A stretch of DNA of 64,000 nt, taken from contig NZ_CALMPA010000021.1 in the NCBI RefSeq assembly GCF_937871615.1, positions 62,001 through 126,000 on the forward strand. Reading direction: 5' to 3'. Position 1 is the stretch's first letter. Each line of letters opens with the position of its first letter. Below the pieces are notes generated by a model. It made no database searches and was not told the DNA's origin. It saw nothing but the letters and a program-made list of their open reading frames with translations. Source of the stretch: an uncultured Sphingomonas sp. Lineage in GTDB: Bacteria; Pseudomonadota; Alphaproteobacteria; Sphingomonadales; Sphingomonadaceae. Shown piece after piece: positions 1-10,495 of this stretch. The translations under genes were made by a program, and so were the position numbers.

Positions 1-427
1 CGAGGATCAGCACCGGCGCTTCGGCGGGATTGGCCTTGCGATAGCTCGGGTTGGTCCTGAGCGTCGCGGGCAGGTCCGCGCGGCTGGCGTTGATCGCCGC
101 CTGCACGTCGCGCGCCGCGCCGTCGATATCGCGCGACAGATCGAATTGCAGCACGATCGACGATGAGCCGACGCCCGAACGCGAGGTCATTTCCGATACG
201 CCCGCGATCGTGCCGAGATGCCGCTCAAGCGGCGCGGCGACGCTCGACGCCATCGTCGAGGGGCTGGCGCCGGGCAGCCTCGCCTGAACCATGATCGTCG
301 GGAAATCGACCGCCGGCAGCGGCGCCACCGGCAGCATGAAGAACGCGGCCACCCCCGCCAGCATCAGGCCGATCGTCAGCAGGATCGTTCCCACCGGCCG
401 CCGGATGAAGGGCGCGGAAAAGTTCAC
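1..427 (-). CDS. mdtC: RND multidrug efflux permease MdtC, N-terminal part (runs off the left edge)
   Basis: The first 142 residues of an inner-membrane RND permease are visible; the rest lies beyond the window start. The start is GTG at 427, which overlaps the stop of mdtB as GTGA, so the two permeases are translationally coupled. Visible motifs are [14 protein letters not shown] after the first membrane helix, [11 protein letters not shown] and [14 protein letters not shown], all close to the MdtC pattern of enterobacteria. In the MdtABC family two different permeases, MdtB and MdtC, form a heterotrimer that exports drugs and bile salts by proton antiport with the MdtA adaptor and a TolC-type outer channel. 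The order mdtA-mdtB-mdtC is kept here. Truncated only by the window edge. Confidence 0.9.
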   Translation of the reverse strand, partial: MNFSAPFIRRPVGTILLTIGLMLAGVAAFFMLPVAPLPAVDFPTIMVQARLPGASPSTMASSVAAPLERHLGTIAGVSEMTSRSGVGSSSIVLQFDLSRDIDGAARDVQAAINASRADLPATLRTNPSYRKANPAEAPVLIL

Positions 428-3400
428 GCAGGCTTCGCCTCGCCCGGATCGCGGCGGGTGAACCAGCCGCGCTCGCGCCATTCCTCCAGCCCCAGGAAGA
501 TGACCGGCGTGGTGAACAGCGTCAGCACCTGGCTGAAGATCAGGCCGCCGGCGATCGCGATGCCAAGCGGCTGGCGCAGTTCATGCCCCATCCCGCCGCC
601 GAAGATCAGCGGCAAGGCGGCGAACAATGCCGCAAAAGTGGTCATCATGATCGGGCGGAAACGCAGCAGCGCCGCCTGCCTGATCGCGTGCGGCGCATCC
701 GCCCCCTCCTCGCGCATCGCATCGAGCGCGAAGTCGATCATCATGATCGCGTTCTTCTTCACGATCCCGATCAAGAGGACGATGCCGATGATGCCGATCA
801 CGCCCAGCCCCGATCCGGTGAACCACAGCCCGAGCAGCGCGCCGATCCCCGCCGAGGGCAGTGTGGACAGGATCGTGACCGGATGGACGAAGCTTTCGTA
901 GAGCACGCCCAGCACGATATAGACCACGACGATCGCCGCGAGGATCAGCCACAATTCGTTCGCCAGCGACGATTTGAACGCACTGGCCGCGCCGGTGAAA
1001 TTGGTGGTGAGCGCGGACGACATCGCGATCTGCTGCTCGGCGCGCTCGATCGCGTTGACCGCGCTGCCCAGCGACACGCCCGGCGCGAGATCGAAGCCGA
1101 TCGTCGCCGAGGGGAATTGCGCTTCCCGCGCGACGACCAGTGGCGCCGCCTCGGTGCGGATCGTCGCCACGGCGGAAAGCGGCACGCTCGCGCCGCCCGC
1201 CAGCGGGATTCGCAGATCGCCCAGCGCCTGCGGATCGCTGACGCTGCCGGGCAGCGCCTCCAGGATCACGCGATTCTGGCTCGACTGGGTATAGATGGTC
1301 GAAACGATGCGCTGGCCGAACGCGTCATAGAGCGCATTGTCGATCGCCAGCGCGCTCAGCCCGAGCCGGCCGGCGGTGTCGCGGTTGATATCCACCACCA
1401 CCGATCGCCCGTCCGCCAGCACGTTCGTGGTGACGTTGCGCAGATGCGGATCCGTCTTGAGCACCTCGGTGAGCCTGGCGCCCCATTGTTCCACCTGCCC
1501 CTGATCGGCGCCCTGCAATGAAAAGCGATAAGCGTTGACCCCGGTGGAGGTGTCGATCGTCAGATCCTGCACCGGGCGGAAATAAACGCGCATCCCGGCA
1601 ACATTGCCTGCCGCCTTCTCCAGCCCGGCGAGCACCTCGGCAAGGTTCCCGCGTTCGCCTTCGGGCTTCAGGTTCACGATCATCCGCCCCTGCGACAGGG
1701 TAGCGTTCTGCCCATCGACGCCGATCGCCGAACTGAGGCTGGCGACCGCCGGATCGGCGAGCAGCGCCTGCGCCACCTTCTGTTGCAGGCCGGCCATCCG
1801 CGCATAGCCGATATCCTGCGCCGCGCTGGTCGTCACCGCGATCTGGCCGGTATCCTGCTCGGGAAACAGGTTTTTCGGGATCACGTAAAACAGCACGCCG
1901 GTGACGATAAGGGTGGCCGCGAACACCAGCATCGTCAGCGTGCGCCGCAGCATCACCCAATCGAGCGCGCGGGCATAAAGATGCGAAAGCCGATCGAACC
2001 AGTCACGCGTGATCTGCGAAATGCGGTGCTGCCGCTCCTCATGCTCGCCGCGCAGCCAGCGCGCCGACAGCATCGGCACCAATGTCAACGCCACCACCGC
2101 CGACAGCAGGATCGTCACCGCGAGCGTCACCGCGAATTCGCGGAACAGCCGCCCGACGACATCGCCCATGAACAGCAATGGGATCAGCACCGCGATCAGG
2201 CTGACCGTCAACGAAATGATCGTGAAGCCGATCTCGCTCGCGCCCTTCAGCGCGGCTTCGAACGGGCGCATCCCGGCCTCGATGTGGCGGGAGATATTCT
2301 CCAGCACGACGATCGCGTCGTCCACCACGAACCCGCTCGCGATCGTCAGCGACATCAAGGTGAGGTTGTTGATCGAAAAGCCGAGGAAATACATCGCGGC
2401 GAACGCGCCGACGAGCGACAGCGGCACCGAGATGCTGGCGATCACCGTCGCGCGGAGCGAGCCGAGAAACAGGAAGATCACCAGCGTCACCAGCAGCACC
2501 GCGAGCAGCAGTTCGATCTTCACATCCGTCACCGACGCGCGGATGCCCGTCGTGCGATCGGTGAGCAGGGTGACATGAACGTCGGCGGGAAGCTGCGCCT
2601 CCAGATCGGGCAGCGCGGCCTTGATCGCATCGACCGTGCCGATCACATTCGCGCCCGGCTGGCGCTGCACGTCGATCACCACCGCGGGCGCGCCGTTCAT
2701 CCATGAGCCGAGCCGCACATTCTCCGTCGCCTCGACGACATTGGCGACATCGGACATGCGCACCGGCGCGCCATTGGCGAAGGCGATGACGAGATTGCGA
2801 TAGCTGGCGACATCGGCAAGCTGATCGTTGGCGTCGATCGTCCAGCTTTTGGTCGGGCCGTCGAAACTGCCTTTGGCGGCATTGGCATTGGCGTTGCCGA
2901 TCGCGGTGCGGATCGTTTCCAGTGAGAGGCCGCGCGCGGCGAGCGCCTGCACGTTCGCCTGAATGCGCACCGCGGGGCGCTGGCCGCCCGACATGGAGAC
3001 GAGGCCGACGCCTGAAACCTGTGAAATCTTGTTCGAGAATTGCCGCTCGACGATCCCCTGCACCTCGCCCAGCGGGCGCGTTTCCGATGTGACGCCGAGC
3101 GTCAGGATCGGCGCGTCGGCGGGGTTGACCTTGGCATAGATCGGCGGCGCGGGGAGGTCGGTCGGCAGCAGGGTGTTCGCCGCGTTGATCGCCGCCTGCA
3201 CTTCCTGTTCCGCCACGTCGAGCGAGAGATCGAGCCGGAATTGCAGCGTGATGACCGATGCGCCGGAGGATGAGGCCGAGGTCATCCGCGTCAGCCCCGG
3301 CATCTGCCCGAACTGCCGCTCCAGCGGCGAGGTGACGGTGAGCGCCATCACATCAGGGCTGGCGCCGGGATAGAGCGTCGACACCTGGATCGTCGGATAA

Positions 3401-3570
3401 TCGACCTCGGGCAGCGCGGACAATGGCAGCGCGCGATAGGCGACCAGCCCCGCGAGCAGGATCGCCACCATCAGCAGCGTGGTCGCCACCGGGCGCAGGA
3501 TGAACGCGCGCGACGGGCCGCCGGATGCTGGCGGCGGCGATGGCGCGTCGGGCACGGTGGTGTCGGTCAT
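424..3570 (-). CDS. mdtB: RND multidrug efflux permease MdtB
   Basis: A 1048-residue RND (HAE1) proton/drug antiporter of the inner membrane. The N-terminus ([16 protein letters not shown], then [12 protein letters not shown]) matches E. coli MdtB almost residue for residue. The TM4 motif [14 protein letters not shown] near residue 405 carries the paired aspartates of the proton relay, and the C-terminal half repeats the fold ([18 protein letters not shown] near 950). Length is normal for the family. The start ATG at 3570 overlaps the mdtA stop by four bases, and the stop overlaps the mdtC start, so all three are one tight operon. Substrates cannot be read from sequence. The BaeSR regulators that follow mdtD in E. 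coli are not in view. Confidence 0.95.
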   Translation of the reverse strand: MTDTTVPDAPSPPPASGGPSRAFILRPVATTLLMVAILLAGLVAYRALPLSALPEVDYPTIQVSTLYPGASPDVMALTVTSPLERQFGQMPGLTRMTSASSSGASVITLQFRLDLSLDVAEQEVQAAINAANTLLPTDLPAPPIYAKVNPADAPILTLGVTSETRPLGEVQGIVERQFSNKISQVSGVGLVSMSGGQRPAVRIQANVQALAARGLSLETIRTAIGNANANAAKGSFDGPTKSWTIDANDQLADVASYRNLVIAFANGAPVRMSDVANVVEATENVRLGSWMNGAPAVVIDVQRQPGANVIGTVDAIKAALPDLEAQLPADVHVTLLTDRTTGIRASVTDVKIELLLAVLLVTLVIFLFLGSLRATVIASISVPLSLVGAFAAMYFLGFSINNLTLMSLTIASGFVVDDAIVVLENISRHIEAGMRPFEAALKGASEIGFTIISLTVSLIAVLIPLLFMGDVVGRLFREFAVTLAVTILLSAVVALTLVPMLSARWLRGEHEERQHRISQITRDWFDRLSHLYARALDWVMLRRTLTMLVFAATLIVTGVLFYVIPKNLFPEQDTGQIAVTTSAAQDIGYARMAGLQQKVAQALLADPAVASLSSAIGVDGQNATLSQGRMIVNLKPEGERGNLAEVLAGLEKAAGNVAGMRVYFRPVQDLTIDTSTGVNAYRFSLQGADQGQVEQWGARLTEVLKTDPHLRNVTTNVLADGRSVVVDINRDTAGRLGLSALAIDNALYDAFGQRIVSTIYTQSSQNRVILEALPGSVSDPQALGDLRIPLAGGASVPLSAVATIRTEAAPLVVAREAQFPSATIGFDLAPGVSLGSAVNAIERAEQQIAMSSALTTNFTGAASAFKSSLANELWLILAAIVVVYIVLGVLYESFVHPVTILSTLPSAGIGALLGLWFTGSGLGVIGIIGIVLLIGIVKKNAIMMIDFALDAMREEGADAPHAIRQAALLRFRPIMMTTFAALFAALPLIFGGGMGHELRQPLGIAIAGGLIFSQVLTLFTTPVIFLGLEEWRERGWFTRRDPGEAKPA

Positions 3571-4826
3571 CCCGCCTGATTGCCCGGCGCGCGGTGATGC
3601 CGGCCCTGGCCCTTCTGGCTCTGACCGCCACCCCCGCCGGGGCCGCCCTTGTCGCCGGGCAGGCGCACGCTCGATCCGTCCTCAAGCCCGTCGGCTCCCT
3701 CGACCACCACGGTCGCGCCGGCCGACAAGCCAGAGAGGATGGCGACCTGCCCGTTGGTGCTCGGGCCGATCTTCACCGGCGCCAGCTTCACCGTGCGATC
3801 TTTTTGCAGGATGAACACGAAATCGCCCGGCGCGCCGTGCCGGACCGCGCTTACCGGCACGGTGACGACGTTGTGGAGCGTTTTCACCAGCATGGAGATA
3901 TTGACGAACTGGCTGGGAAACAGCGCGTTATGGCTGTTATCGAACCGCGCCTTCGCCTTCACCGTGCCCGTAGTGGTATCGACCTGATTGTCGAACGTCA
4001 GGAAGCGCCCGGTGGCGATCCGCGCATTATCGTCCTGATCGCTCGCCTGCACCGGCAACCCCGCGCCGCTGCCCACGGCATGGCCGATCGCGGAAAGCTG
4101 CGCCTGCGGCAGCGAGAAGGCGACGTCGATCGGGTCGAGCTGCGTCACCACGACGATGCCGTTGGTATCCGACGGCGTCAGATAATTGCCGATATCGACC
4201 TGGCGGATGCCGACGCGCCCGGTGGTGGGGGCCTTGATCGAGGTATAATTGAGGTTGAGCCGCGCGGTGCCGATCGCCGCGCGGTCCGCCGCGACGGTGC
4301 CGGTGAGCTGGTGAACGGTGGCGCGCTGCGTATCGACCTGCTGGCTGGCGATCGAATCCTGCTTGAGCAACGTCTGATAGCGAGCGAGATCGACCTGCGC
4401 GGCGGCAAGCTGCGCCTCGTCGCGCGCCAGATTGGCTTGCGCCTGCGCCAGCGCCAGCCGGTACGGGCGCGGGTCGATCTGCGCCAGCACCTGCCCTTCG
4501 CGCACCATCTGCCCCTCGTTGAAGAACAGCTTGAACAAGGTGCCCGCCAGTTGCGTGCGCACCGTGGCGGTGACGATCGGCTGGACGGTGCCGAGCGCGG
4601 CGACGCTTACCGGCATGTCGGCAAGCGTCGCCTTGCCGACGGCGACCGCGGCGGGCGGGCGTCTGTTGCCACGATCGCCCCCACTCCTCGATATGCGATA
4701 CGCGCCGAACGCGATCAGCGCGAGAACCGCGACGATGATGACAACGATCCTCCACGATCGCCGGCGTGACGGTGCTTCGGCTGGTGTTTCGGAATGAACG
4801 GAGGGTTGATCGCGATCGTCCGTCAT
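3567..4826 (-). CDS. mdtA: RND periplasmic adaptor MdtA
   Basis: Membrane-fusion adaptor of about 419 residues linking the MdtBC permease to an outer-membrane channel. An N-terminal signal-anchor ([19 protein letters not shown], about 30-48) precedes a lipoyl half-motif, a helical hairpin rich in Ala/Gln (about 130-200), the second lipoyl half and a beta-barrel domain. The C-terminus is Gly/Gln-rich and charged. I chose ATG 4826 because AAGGA lies five bases upstream; an in-frame ATG at 4832 would add two residues but has no spaced ribosome site. It is first in the mdtABC operon. No outer-membrane factor lies next to it, so it may share the NodT proteins further right. Confidence 0.9.
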   Translation of the reverse strand: MTDDRDQPSVHSETPAEAPSRRRSWRIVVIIVAVLALIAFGAYRISRSGGDRGNRRPPAAVAVGKATLADMPVSVAALGTVQPIVTATVRTQLAGTLFKLFFNEGQMVREGQVLAQIDPRPYRLALAQAQANLARDEAQLAAAQVDLARYQTLLKQDSIASQQVDTQRATVHQLTGTVAADRAAIGTARLNLNYTSIKAPTTGRVGIRQVDIGNYLTPSDTNGIVVVTQLDPIDVAFSLPQAQLSAIGHAVGSGAGLPVQASDQDDNARIATGRFLTFDNQVDTTTGTVKAKARFDNSHNALFPSQFVNISMLVKTLHNVVTVPVSAVRHGAPGDFVFILQKDRTVKLAPVKIGPSTNGQVAILSGLSAGATVVVEGADGLEDGSSVRLPGDKGGPGGGGGQSQKGQGRHHRAPGNQAG

Positions 4827-4914
4827 GCGCATCCTTCATCCTGGCTTCGATCACGATCTTCGGTGCCGCACAAACACCTGTCGTCGTTTTTTGTGCCTTT
4901 GCCTTTCGTGATCC

Positions 4915-5823
4915 TTACGGCACCCCCCTTCCGTCAAGTCGCAATTCGTCGATCACATCGCGAAACGCCTGGGCCGTTGGGGAAAGCACCGCCCCGTGGA
5001 TCAGCCACAACCGGCTCGCGAGCGGACAGACGAAACTGCGATATATGACATTTTCGAGATGCAGCCGCTCCAGCGAGCGCGCCAGGATCGTCGCGCCGAA
5101 CCCGGCGGCGACAAGGCCGAGCAACGTTGCGAAGCTGCTCGCTTCATGCGCGATATCCGGCTCGAATCCGGCGTCGCGGCACAGGCTGAAGAAATGCTCG
5201 TTGAACCCCGCGCCGAGCGGTGCCGCATAAAGCACGAGCGGCACGCCGGCGAGATCGGCGATCGTCGGGTCCGCCGCGCAATCCGCAAGCCGGTGCCCGG
5301 CGCGCATCGCCACCACCATATCCTCCTCGATGATGCAGCGCGCGACGATATCGGGGGGCAGCGGCGGCGGTTCGGCACCACGCACCAGCACGATATCCAG
5401 CGCGCCGCGGCGCAGTTCCTCCATCTGCTCCTCGCGCCCCAGTTCACGCAATGTCAGCTCCACGTCGCGGTGGCTTTCGCGAAAACGATAGAGCGCGGAG
5501 GCGATGAGCGGCACGAACGGACCCGACGAGGTGAAACCGACCCGCAACCGGCCCAGCTCGCCGCGCCGGGCCAGCCGCGCGATTTCGATCGCGCGCTCGG
5601 CCTGGAGCAGCGTCTGCCGCGCCTCGGGCACGAACAATTCGCCCGCCTCGGTCAGCCGCACGCGCCGGCTGGTGCGATCGAACAGGCGGACGCCGAGTTC
5701 GTCCTCCAGCGCGCGGATCTGCTGGCTGAGCGGCGGCTGCGAGATGCCAAGCCGCTGCGCCGCGCGGCCGAAGTGCATTTCCTCCGCCACGCACAGAAAA
5801 TAGCGCAGGTGGCGAAGGTCCAT
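4915..5823 (-). CDS. LysR-family transcriptional regulator
   Basis: A 302-residue LysR-type regulator. The N-terminal winged helix-turn-helix is clear (LRHLRYFLCVAEEMHFGRAA, then LGISQPPLSQQIRALEDELG, residues about 3-60), followed by a periplasmic-binding-like effector domain. The start is ATG 5823 with GAGGA eight bases upstream; a TTG at 5826 is possible. It is transcribed away from the RND operon beginning at 6055, the usual LysR arrangement in which the regulator controls the divergent target and itself. The effector is unknown, probably a pump substrate. The gene also lies downstream of nothing on its own strand and upstream of mdtA by 88 bases, so control of mdtABC is also possible. 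Confidence 0.9.
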   Translation of the reverse strand: MDLRHLRYFLCVAEEMHFGRAAQRLGISQPPLSQQIRALEDELGVRLFDRTSRRVRLTEAGELFVPEARQTLLQAERAIEIARLARRGELGRLRVGFTSSGPFVPLIASALYRFRESHRDVELTLRELGREEQMEELRRGALDIVLVRGAEPPPLPPDIVARCIIEEDMVVAMRAGHRLADCAADPTIADLAGVPLVLYAAPLGAGFNEHFFSLCRDAGFEPDIAHEASSFATLLGLVAAGFGATILARSLERLHLENVIYRSFVCPLASRLWLIHGAVLSPTAQAFRDVIDELRLDGRGVP

Positions 5824-6054
5824 CAATCAAGTCCTCAAACCTATCAATCGAGCCGTATTATATATTAGACGCGACCGGACCAAGAGCGCATTCCCGCGCT
5901 CCGGCGTGGGCGCCAACTGGCGGCCCGTTGCCGGAACAAACAGAACGCGCCTCTTGACCGGGCGGGAAGGCGCGACGATTCCCCCGAATGATTTGGGAGA
6001 GCCGATTCATGGCTGGGCGGCTTCGGGTCGATGCGACGCAATTGAGGGTAATGG
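5824..6054. promoter_or_regulatory. Divergent lysR / RND operon control region
   Basis: This 231-base gap separates the divergent lysR and RND permease genes. It contains an AT-rich patch (TATTATATATTAGA, about 5854-5868) that stands out in GC-rich surroundings and is a reasonable place for a LysR T-N11-A type site and overlapping promoters. No perfect inverted repeat was seen. The half nearer 6055 has no obvious signal beyond GAGGG just before the permease start. Confidence 0.35.
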
Positions 6055-9000
6055 ATGATCGGAATCGTCAGGATCGCGCTTACCCGGCCGCTGACCTTCA
6101 TCGTTATGGCTATCCTGATCGCGATCATCGGCACGATGGCGGCGGTGCGCACCCCGGTAGATATTTTCCCCAATATCCGCATCCCGGTCATCGCGGTGGC
6201 CTGGACCTATGCCGGGCTGCCGCCGGAGGACATGTCGAACCGCGTCATCACTCCATATGAACGCGTTCTGACCACGACGGTCAACGATATCGAACATATC
6301 GAAAGCCAGTCGCTACAAGGCGTTGGCGTCGTGAAAATCTTTTTCCAGCCGGGCGCCGACATCCGCACCGCCACGGCGCAGGTGACCTCGGTTTCGCAAT
6401 CAATCCTGAAGCAGCTTCCCCCCGGCACCAATCCGCCGTTCATTCTGAATTACAGCGCGTCCACCGTGCCGATCATCCAGCTTGCGCTATCGGGCAAGGG
6501 GCTGTCCGAACAGCAATTGTTCGATATCGGCCAGAACCAGATACGCCCGCAACTCGTCACCGTGCCGGGCCTCGCCATGCCTTATCCGTCGGGCGGCAAG
6601 CAGCGCCAGGTGCAGATCGACCTCGATCCGCTCGCGCTCCAGTCCAAGGGGCTTTCGGCACAGGATGTCAGCAACGCGGTCGCCGCGCAGAACCAGATCA
6701 ACCCGGCGGGCTTCGTCAAGATCGGCCCGACGCAATATAGCGTCCGGCTCAACAACGCGCCCAGCTCGATCGCGGCGCTGAACGATTTGCCGGTGAAGGT
6801 GGTGAACGGCGCCACGATCTACATGCGCGACGTGGCGCATGTCCGCGACGGCAACGGCCCGCAGACCAATATCGTGCACGTCGAAGGCAATCGTTCGGTG
6901 CTGCTCACCATCCTGAAGAACGGCGCCACCTCCACGCTGGCGATCGTCGACGGCACCAAGAACGCGCTGCCGCGCATCGCGGCGACACTGCCGGACGCGC
7001 TGAAAATCCTGCCGGTCGGCGATCAGTCGCTGTTCGTGAAGGCCGCGGTGAAGGGCGTGATCCACGAAGGCGCGATCGCGGCGGCGCTGACCAGCGTGAT
7101 GATCCTGCTGTTCCTCGGCTCCTGGCGCTCAACGGTGATAATCGCCATTTCGATCCCGCTGGCGATCCTCGCCGCGATCGCCGCGCTGGCGGCATTCGGG
7201 CAGACGCTCAACGTGATGACGCTGGGCGGCCTCGCGCTAGCGGTGGGCATCCTGGTGGACGACGCCACCGTTACGATCGAGAACATCAATTGGCATCTCG
7301 AACAGGGCAAGAGCGTGGTGGACGCGATTCTCGACGGCGCGGCGCAGATCGTGACGCCCGCCTTCGTCTCGCTGCTGTGCATCTGCATCGTGTTCGTGCC
7401 GATGTTCTTCCTGCCGGGGATCGCGGGCTTCCTGTTCGTGCCGATGGCATTATCGGTGGTGTTCTCGATGATCGCATCGTTCGTCCTCTCGCGCACCCTC
7501 GTGCCGACGATGGCGATGTTCCTGCTGAAGCCGCACAAGCTGGGGGAGGACACGCATCTCGCGGGGAGCGCGGATTCACGTAACCCGCTCGTCCGCTTCC
7601 AACGCGCGTTCGAGCGCAGGTTCGAGCGCGCGCGCAGTGCCTATGGCGGGATGCTCGCGCGGGCGCTGGGCGCGCGCAAGCCGTTCCTGATCGGGTTCCT
7701 CGCGGTGGTGCTGCTGTCTTTCGGGCTGCTGCCATGGCTGGGCAGCAATTTCTTCCCAAGCGTCGATTCCGGGCAGATCCTGATGCATGTCCGCGCGCCG
7801 GTGGGAACGCGGATCGAGGAAACCGCCGCGCGCTTCGATCGCATCAGCCGCACGGTGCGCGAAATCGTTCCGGCGAGCGAACTTGCGTCGATCACCGATA
7901 ATATCGGCCTGCCGGTCAGCTCGATCAACACGATCTACAACAACAGCGGCACGATCGGTCCGCAGGACGGCGATATCATGGTGTCGCTGAAAAAGGGGCA
8001 TCGCCCCACCGACACGATCGTCGCGACGCTGCGCCGTGAACTGCCGCGCCGTTTCCCCGGCACGACCTTTTCGTTCCTGCCCGCGGATATCACCAGCCAG
8101 ATCCTGAACTTCGGCGCGCCGGCCCCGATCGACGTGCAGATTGCCGGCAAGAACCAGGCGGCCAATCGTATCTATGCCGCCAAACTGCTGGCGAAGATGG
8201 CGACGATCCCCGGCCTTGCCGATGCGCGTATCCAGCAGCCCGGCCGCGCGCCGCAGCTCGATGTGGATGTGAACCGTTCGCGCGTCGGCCAATATGGCCT
8301 CAACGAACGCGATGTGACGAACAGCCTTTCGGCCTCGCTCGCCGGCACCGCGCAATCGGCGCCAGTATTCTTCATCGATCCCGCCACCGGCGTTTCCTAT
8401 CCGGTGATCGCGCAGGCGCCCGAATATTCGGTCGGGTCGATCAGCGAACTCAGCAATGTGCCGATATCGGGCGCGGCGGGCGGCGCGATCCAGCCGCTCG
8501 GCGGGCTGGCGCAGATCAGCCGTTCCAATACCGTGCCGGTCGTCTCGCATTACAATATCCAGCCGGTCGTCGACGTTTACGCCGCGATCCAGGGCCGCGA
8601 TCTCGGCGCGGTTTCCGCGGACGTGCAGCGCGCGATCAAATCGCTGGAGAAGGAACTGCCCAAAGGCTCCACCGTCACGGTCCGCGGGCAATACGCCACC
8701 ATGAACACGGCGTTTTCGGGCCTGTCGCTCGGCCTCGCCGGCGCGATCGTGCTGATCTATCTGCTGATCGTCGTCAATTTCCAGAGCTGGCTCGATCCGT
8801 TCGTGATTATCACCGCGCTGCCCGCCGCGCTCGCAGGGATCGTGTGGATGCTGTTCATCACCGGCACCACATTATCCGTGCCGGCGCTGACGGGCGCGAT
8901 CATGTGCATGGGCGTGGCGACCGCAAACTCGATCCTCGTCGTCAGCTTCGCGCGTGAGCGACTCGCCGAGCTTGGCGATGCGGCGAAGGCGGCGCTGGAG

Positions 9001-9255
9001 GCGGGCATGGTCCGTTTCCGCCCGGTGCTGATGACCGCGCTCGCCATGATTATCGGCATGGCCCCGATGGCGTTGGGGTTGGGGGATGGTGGAGAACAGA
9101 ACGCCCCGCTTGGCCGTGCCGTGATCGGCGGCCTGTTCTGCGCGACGATCGCCACCCTGTTCTTCGTTCCCGCCGTTTTCGCGCTTGTCCATCGCAAGCG
9201 CGATTCCGCCGCCGTGCGGCAACCCACCGTCGAGATGCACCCCGCCCATGGCTGA
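6055..9255 (+). CDS. RND efflux permease (HAE/AcrB superfamily)
   Basis: A 1066-residue RND proton antiporter of the inner membrane. It begins with a first helix (RPLTFIVMAILIAIIG) and the family signature TPVDIFPNIRIPVIAV; the TM4 motif GILVDDATVTIENI near residue 400 has the two proton-relay aspartates. It differs from MdtB/MdtC and belongs to the branch often found with a LysR regulator, a short adaptor and a NodT outer-membrane protein, exactly the three genes around it. The start is ATG 6055, after GAGGG. The following adaptor overlaps its end by eight bases. Substrate unknown; solvents or biocides are typical for this branch. Confidence 0.92.
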   Translation: MIGIVRIALTRPLTFIVMAILIAIIGTMAAVRTPVDIFPNIRIPVIAVAWTYAGLPPEDMSNRVITPYERVLTTTVNDIEHIESQSLQGVGVVKIFFQPGADIRTATAQVTSVSQSILKQLPPGTNPPFILNYSASTVPIIQLALSGKGLSEQQLFDIGQNQIRPQLVTVPGLAMPYPSGGKQRQVQIDLDPLALQSKGLSAQDVSNAVAAQNQINPAGFVKIGPTQYSVRLNNAPSSIAALNDLPVKVVNGATIYMRDVAHVRDGNGPQTNIVHVEGNRSVLLTILKNGATSTLAIVDGTKNALPRIAATLPDALKILPVGDQSLFVKAAVKGVIHEGAIAAALTSVMILLFLGSWRSTVIIAISIPLAILAAIAALAAFGQTLNVMTLGGLALAVGILVDDATVTIENINWHLEQGKSVVDAILDGAAQIVTPAFVSLLCICIVFVPMFFLPGIAGFLFVPMALSVVFSMIASFVLSRTLVPTMAMFLLKPHKLGEDTHLAGSADSRNPLVRFQRAFERRFERARSAYGGMLARALGARKPFLIGFLAVVLLSFGLLPWLGSNFFPSVDSGQILMHVRAPVGTRIEETAARFDRISRTVREIVPASELASITDNIGLPVSSINTIYNNSGTIGPQDGDIMVSLKKGHRPTDTIVATLRRELPRRFPGTTFSFLPADITSQILNFGAPAPIDVQIAGKNQAANRIYAAKLLAKMATIPGLADARIQQPGRAPQLDVDVNRSRVGQYGLNERDVTNSLSASLAGTAQSAPVFFIDPATGVSYPVIAQAPEYSVGSISELSNVPISGAAGGAIQPLGGLAQISRSNTVPVVSHYNIQPVVDVYAAIQGRDLGAVSADVQRAIKSLEKELPKGSTVTVRGQYATMNTAFSGLSLGLAGAIVLIYLLIVVNFQSWLDPFVIITALPAALAGIVWMLFITGTTLSVPALTGAIMCMGVATANSILVVSFARERLAELGDAAKAALEAGMVRFRPVLMTALAMIIGMAPMALGLGDGGEQNAPLGRAVIGGLFCATIATLFFVPAVFALVHRKRDSAAVRQPTVEMHPAHG

Positions 9256-10495
9256 CGTATCCGTTATGAATCACCCGAACGCCGATCGTGCCGCGATCGA
9301 CGACATTCCGCCGGGCGCCCCGGCCATCTCCGCCGACACCGGCCCCAGCCCGCGTGCGCTGAAACGCGCCGGGATCATCGCCGGGATCGTGGCGCTGGCG
9401 ATGGCCGGCGCCGGCATCGCGACCCGCATCACCGCGACCGACGAGTTAAAGCGGGTCGCGACGGCCACCGCGACGCCGACCGTAGCGGTGGTGCGACCGA
9501 CCCGCGCGGCAGCAGGCGACGCTTTAGTGCTGCCGGGCAATGTGCAGGCACTGAACAGCGCGGCAATCTATGCGCGGACCAACGGCTATGTCCGCCGCTG
9601 GCTTGCCGATATCGGCGATCACGTCCGCACCGGCCAGCCGCTCGCGATCCTCGACGCGCCGGAGGTGGATCAGCAACTGGCCCAGGCCAGCGCCGATTAT
9701 CAGACCGCGCTCGCCAACCAGAAGCTCGCCGCCACCACCGCACAACGCTGGAGCACGATGCTGGCGAAGGACGCGGTGTCGCGGCAGGAGGCCGACGAGA
9801 AAGCGGGCGACCTCGCCGCCAAATCCGCGCTCGCCAATGCCGCGCTCGCCAATGTCCGGCGGCTGCGCGCGATGCAGGGCTTCACCCGCCTCTACGCCCC
9901 GTTCAATGGCGTGGTGACGAGCCGCTCGGCGCAGATCGGCCAGCTCGTCGTTGCCGGCAACGCCGCCGCGCAGCCATTGTTCACCATATCCGACGCCAGC
10001 CGTGTCCGCGTGTTCGTGCGGGTGCCGCAGGGCGCCTCGGCCGAAGTGCATCCGGGGATGACCGCCACATTGTCGCTCCCCGAATATCCGCAACGCACCT
10101 TCCCCGCGACGATGACGCGCAGCGCGCAGGCGGTGGATGCGCAATCCGGCGCGGTGCTGGTGGAGCTTCAAGCCGCCAATCCGGACGGCGCGCTGAAACC
10201 CGGCGCGTTCGCGCAGGTGAGTTTCAAGGTCGGCGCGGGCGCCGGCAACGCGCTCAGCCTTCCGGGCAGCACGATCATCTACGCCAGCGACGGCCCGAGC
10301 GTCGCGGTGATCGACGGCAATGGCCGCGTGACGCTGAAGCGTGTCACCATCGCGCGAGACGAGGGCCGGACGGTCTCGATCTCACAGGGCATCGGGGTGG
10401 ACGATCGCGTGGTGGATAACCCGCCCGACGCGATCCGCACCGGCGATCATGTGCGCGTGCAGGGCGCGCCGAAAAGTGTCGCCGATGCCGAATAA
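9248..10495 (+). CDS. RND periplasmic adaptor (membrane-fusion protein)
   Basis: An adaptor of 415 residues connecting the RND permease at 6055 to the outer-membrane factor at 10485. One membrane anchor (AGIIAGIVALAMAGAGIA, about 38-57) is followed by a lipoyl domain (VQALNSAAIYARTNGYVRR), an alpha-hairpin and the second lipoyl half (LYAPFNGVVTSR), then beta-barrel and membrane-proximal domains. I placed the start at ATG 9248, inside the last codons of the permease; longer in-frame starts would overlap by over 70 bases and add a proline-rich tail without support. Its stop lies 11 bases inside the next gene, so the three genes are translationally coupled. Confidence 0.9.
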   Translation: MADVSVMNHPNADRAAIDDIPPGAPAISADTGPSPRALKRAGIIAGIVALAMAGAGIATRITATDELKRVATATATPTVAVVRPTRAAAGDALVLPGNVQALNSAAIYARTNGYVRRWLADIGDHVRTGQPLAILDAPEVDQQLAQASADYQTALANQKLAATTAQRWSTMLAKDAVSRQEADEKAGDLAAKSALANAALANVRRLRAMQGFTRLYAPFNGVVTSRSAQIGQLVVAGNAAAQPLFTISDASRVRVFVRVPQGASAEVHPGMTATLSLPEYPQRTFPATMTRSAQAVDAQSGAVLVELQAANPDGALKPGAFAQVSFKVGAGAGNALSLPGSTIIYASDGPSVAVIDGNGRVTLKRVTIARDEGRTVSISQGIGVDDRVVDNPPDAIRTGDHVRVQGAPKSVADAE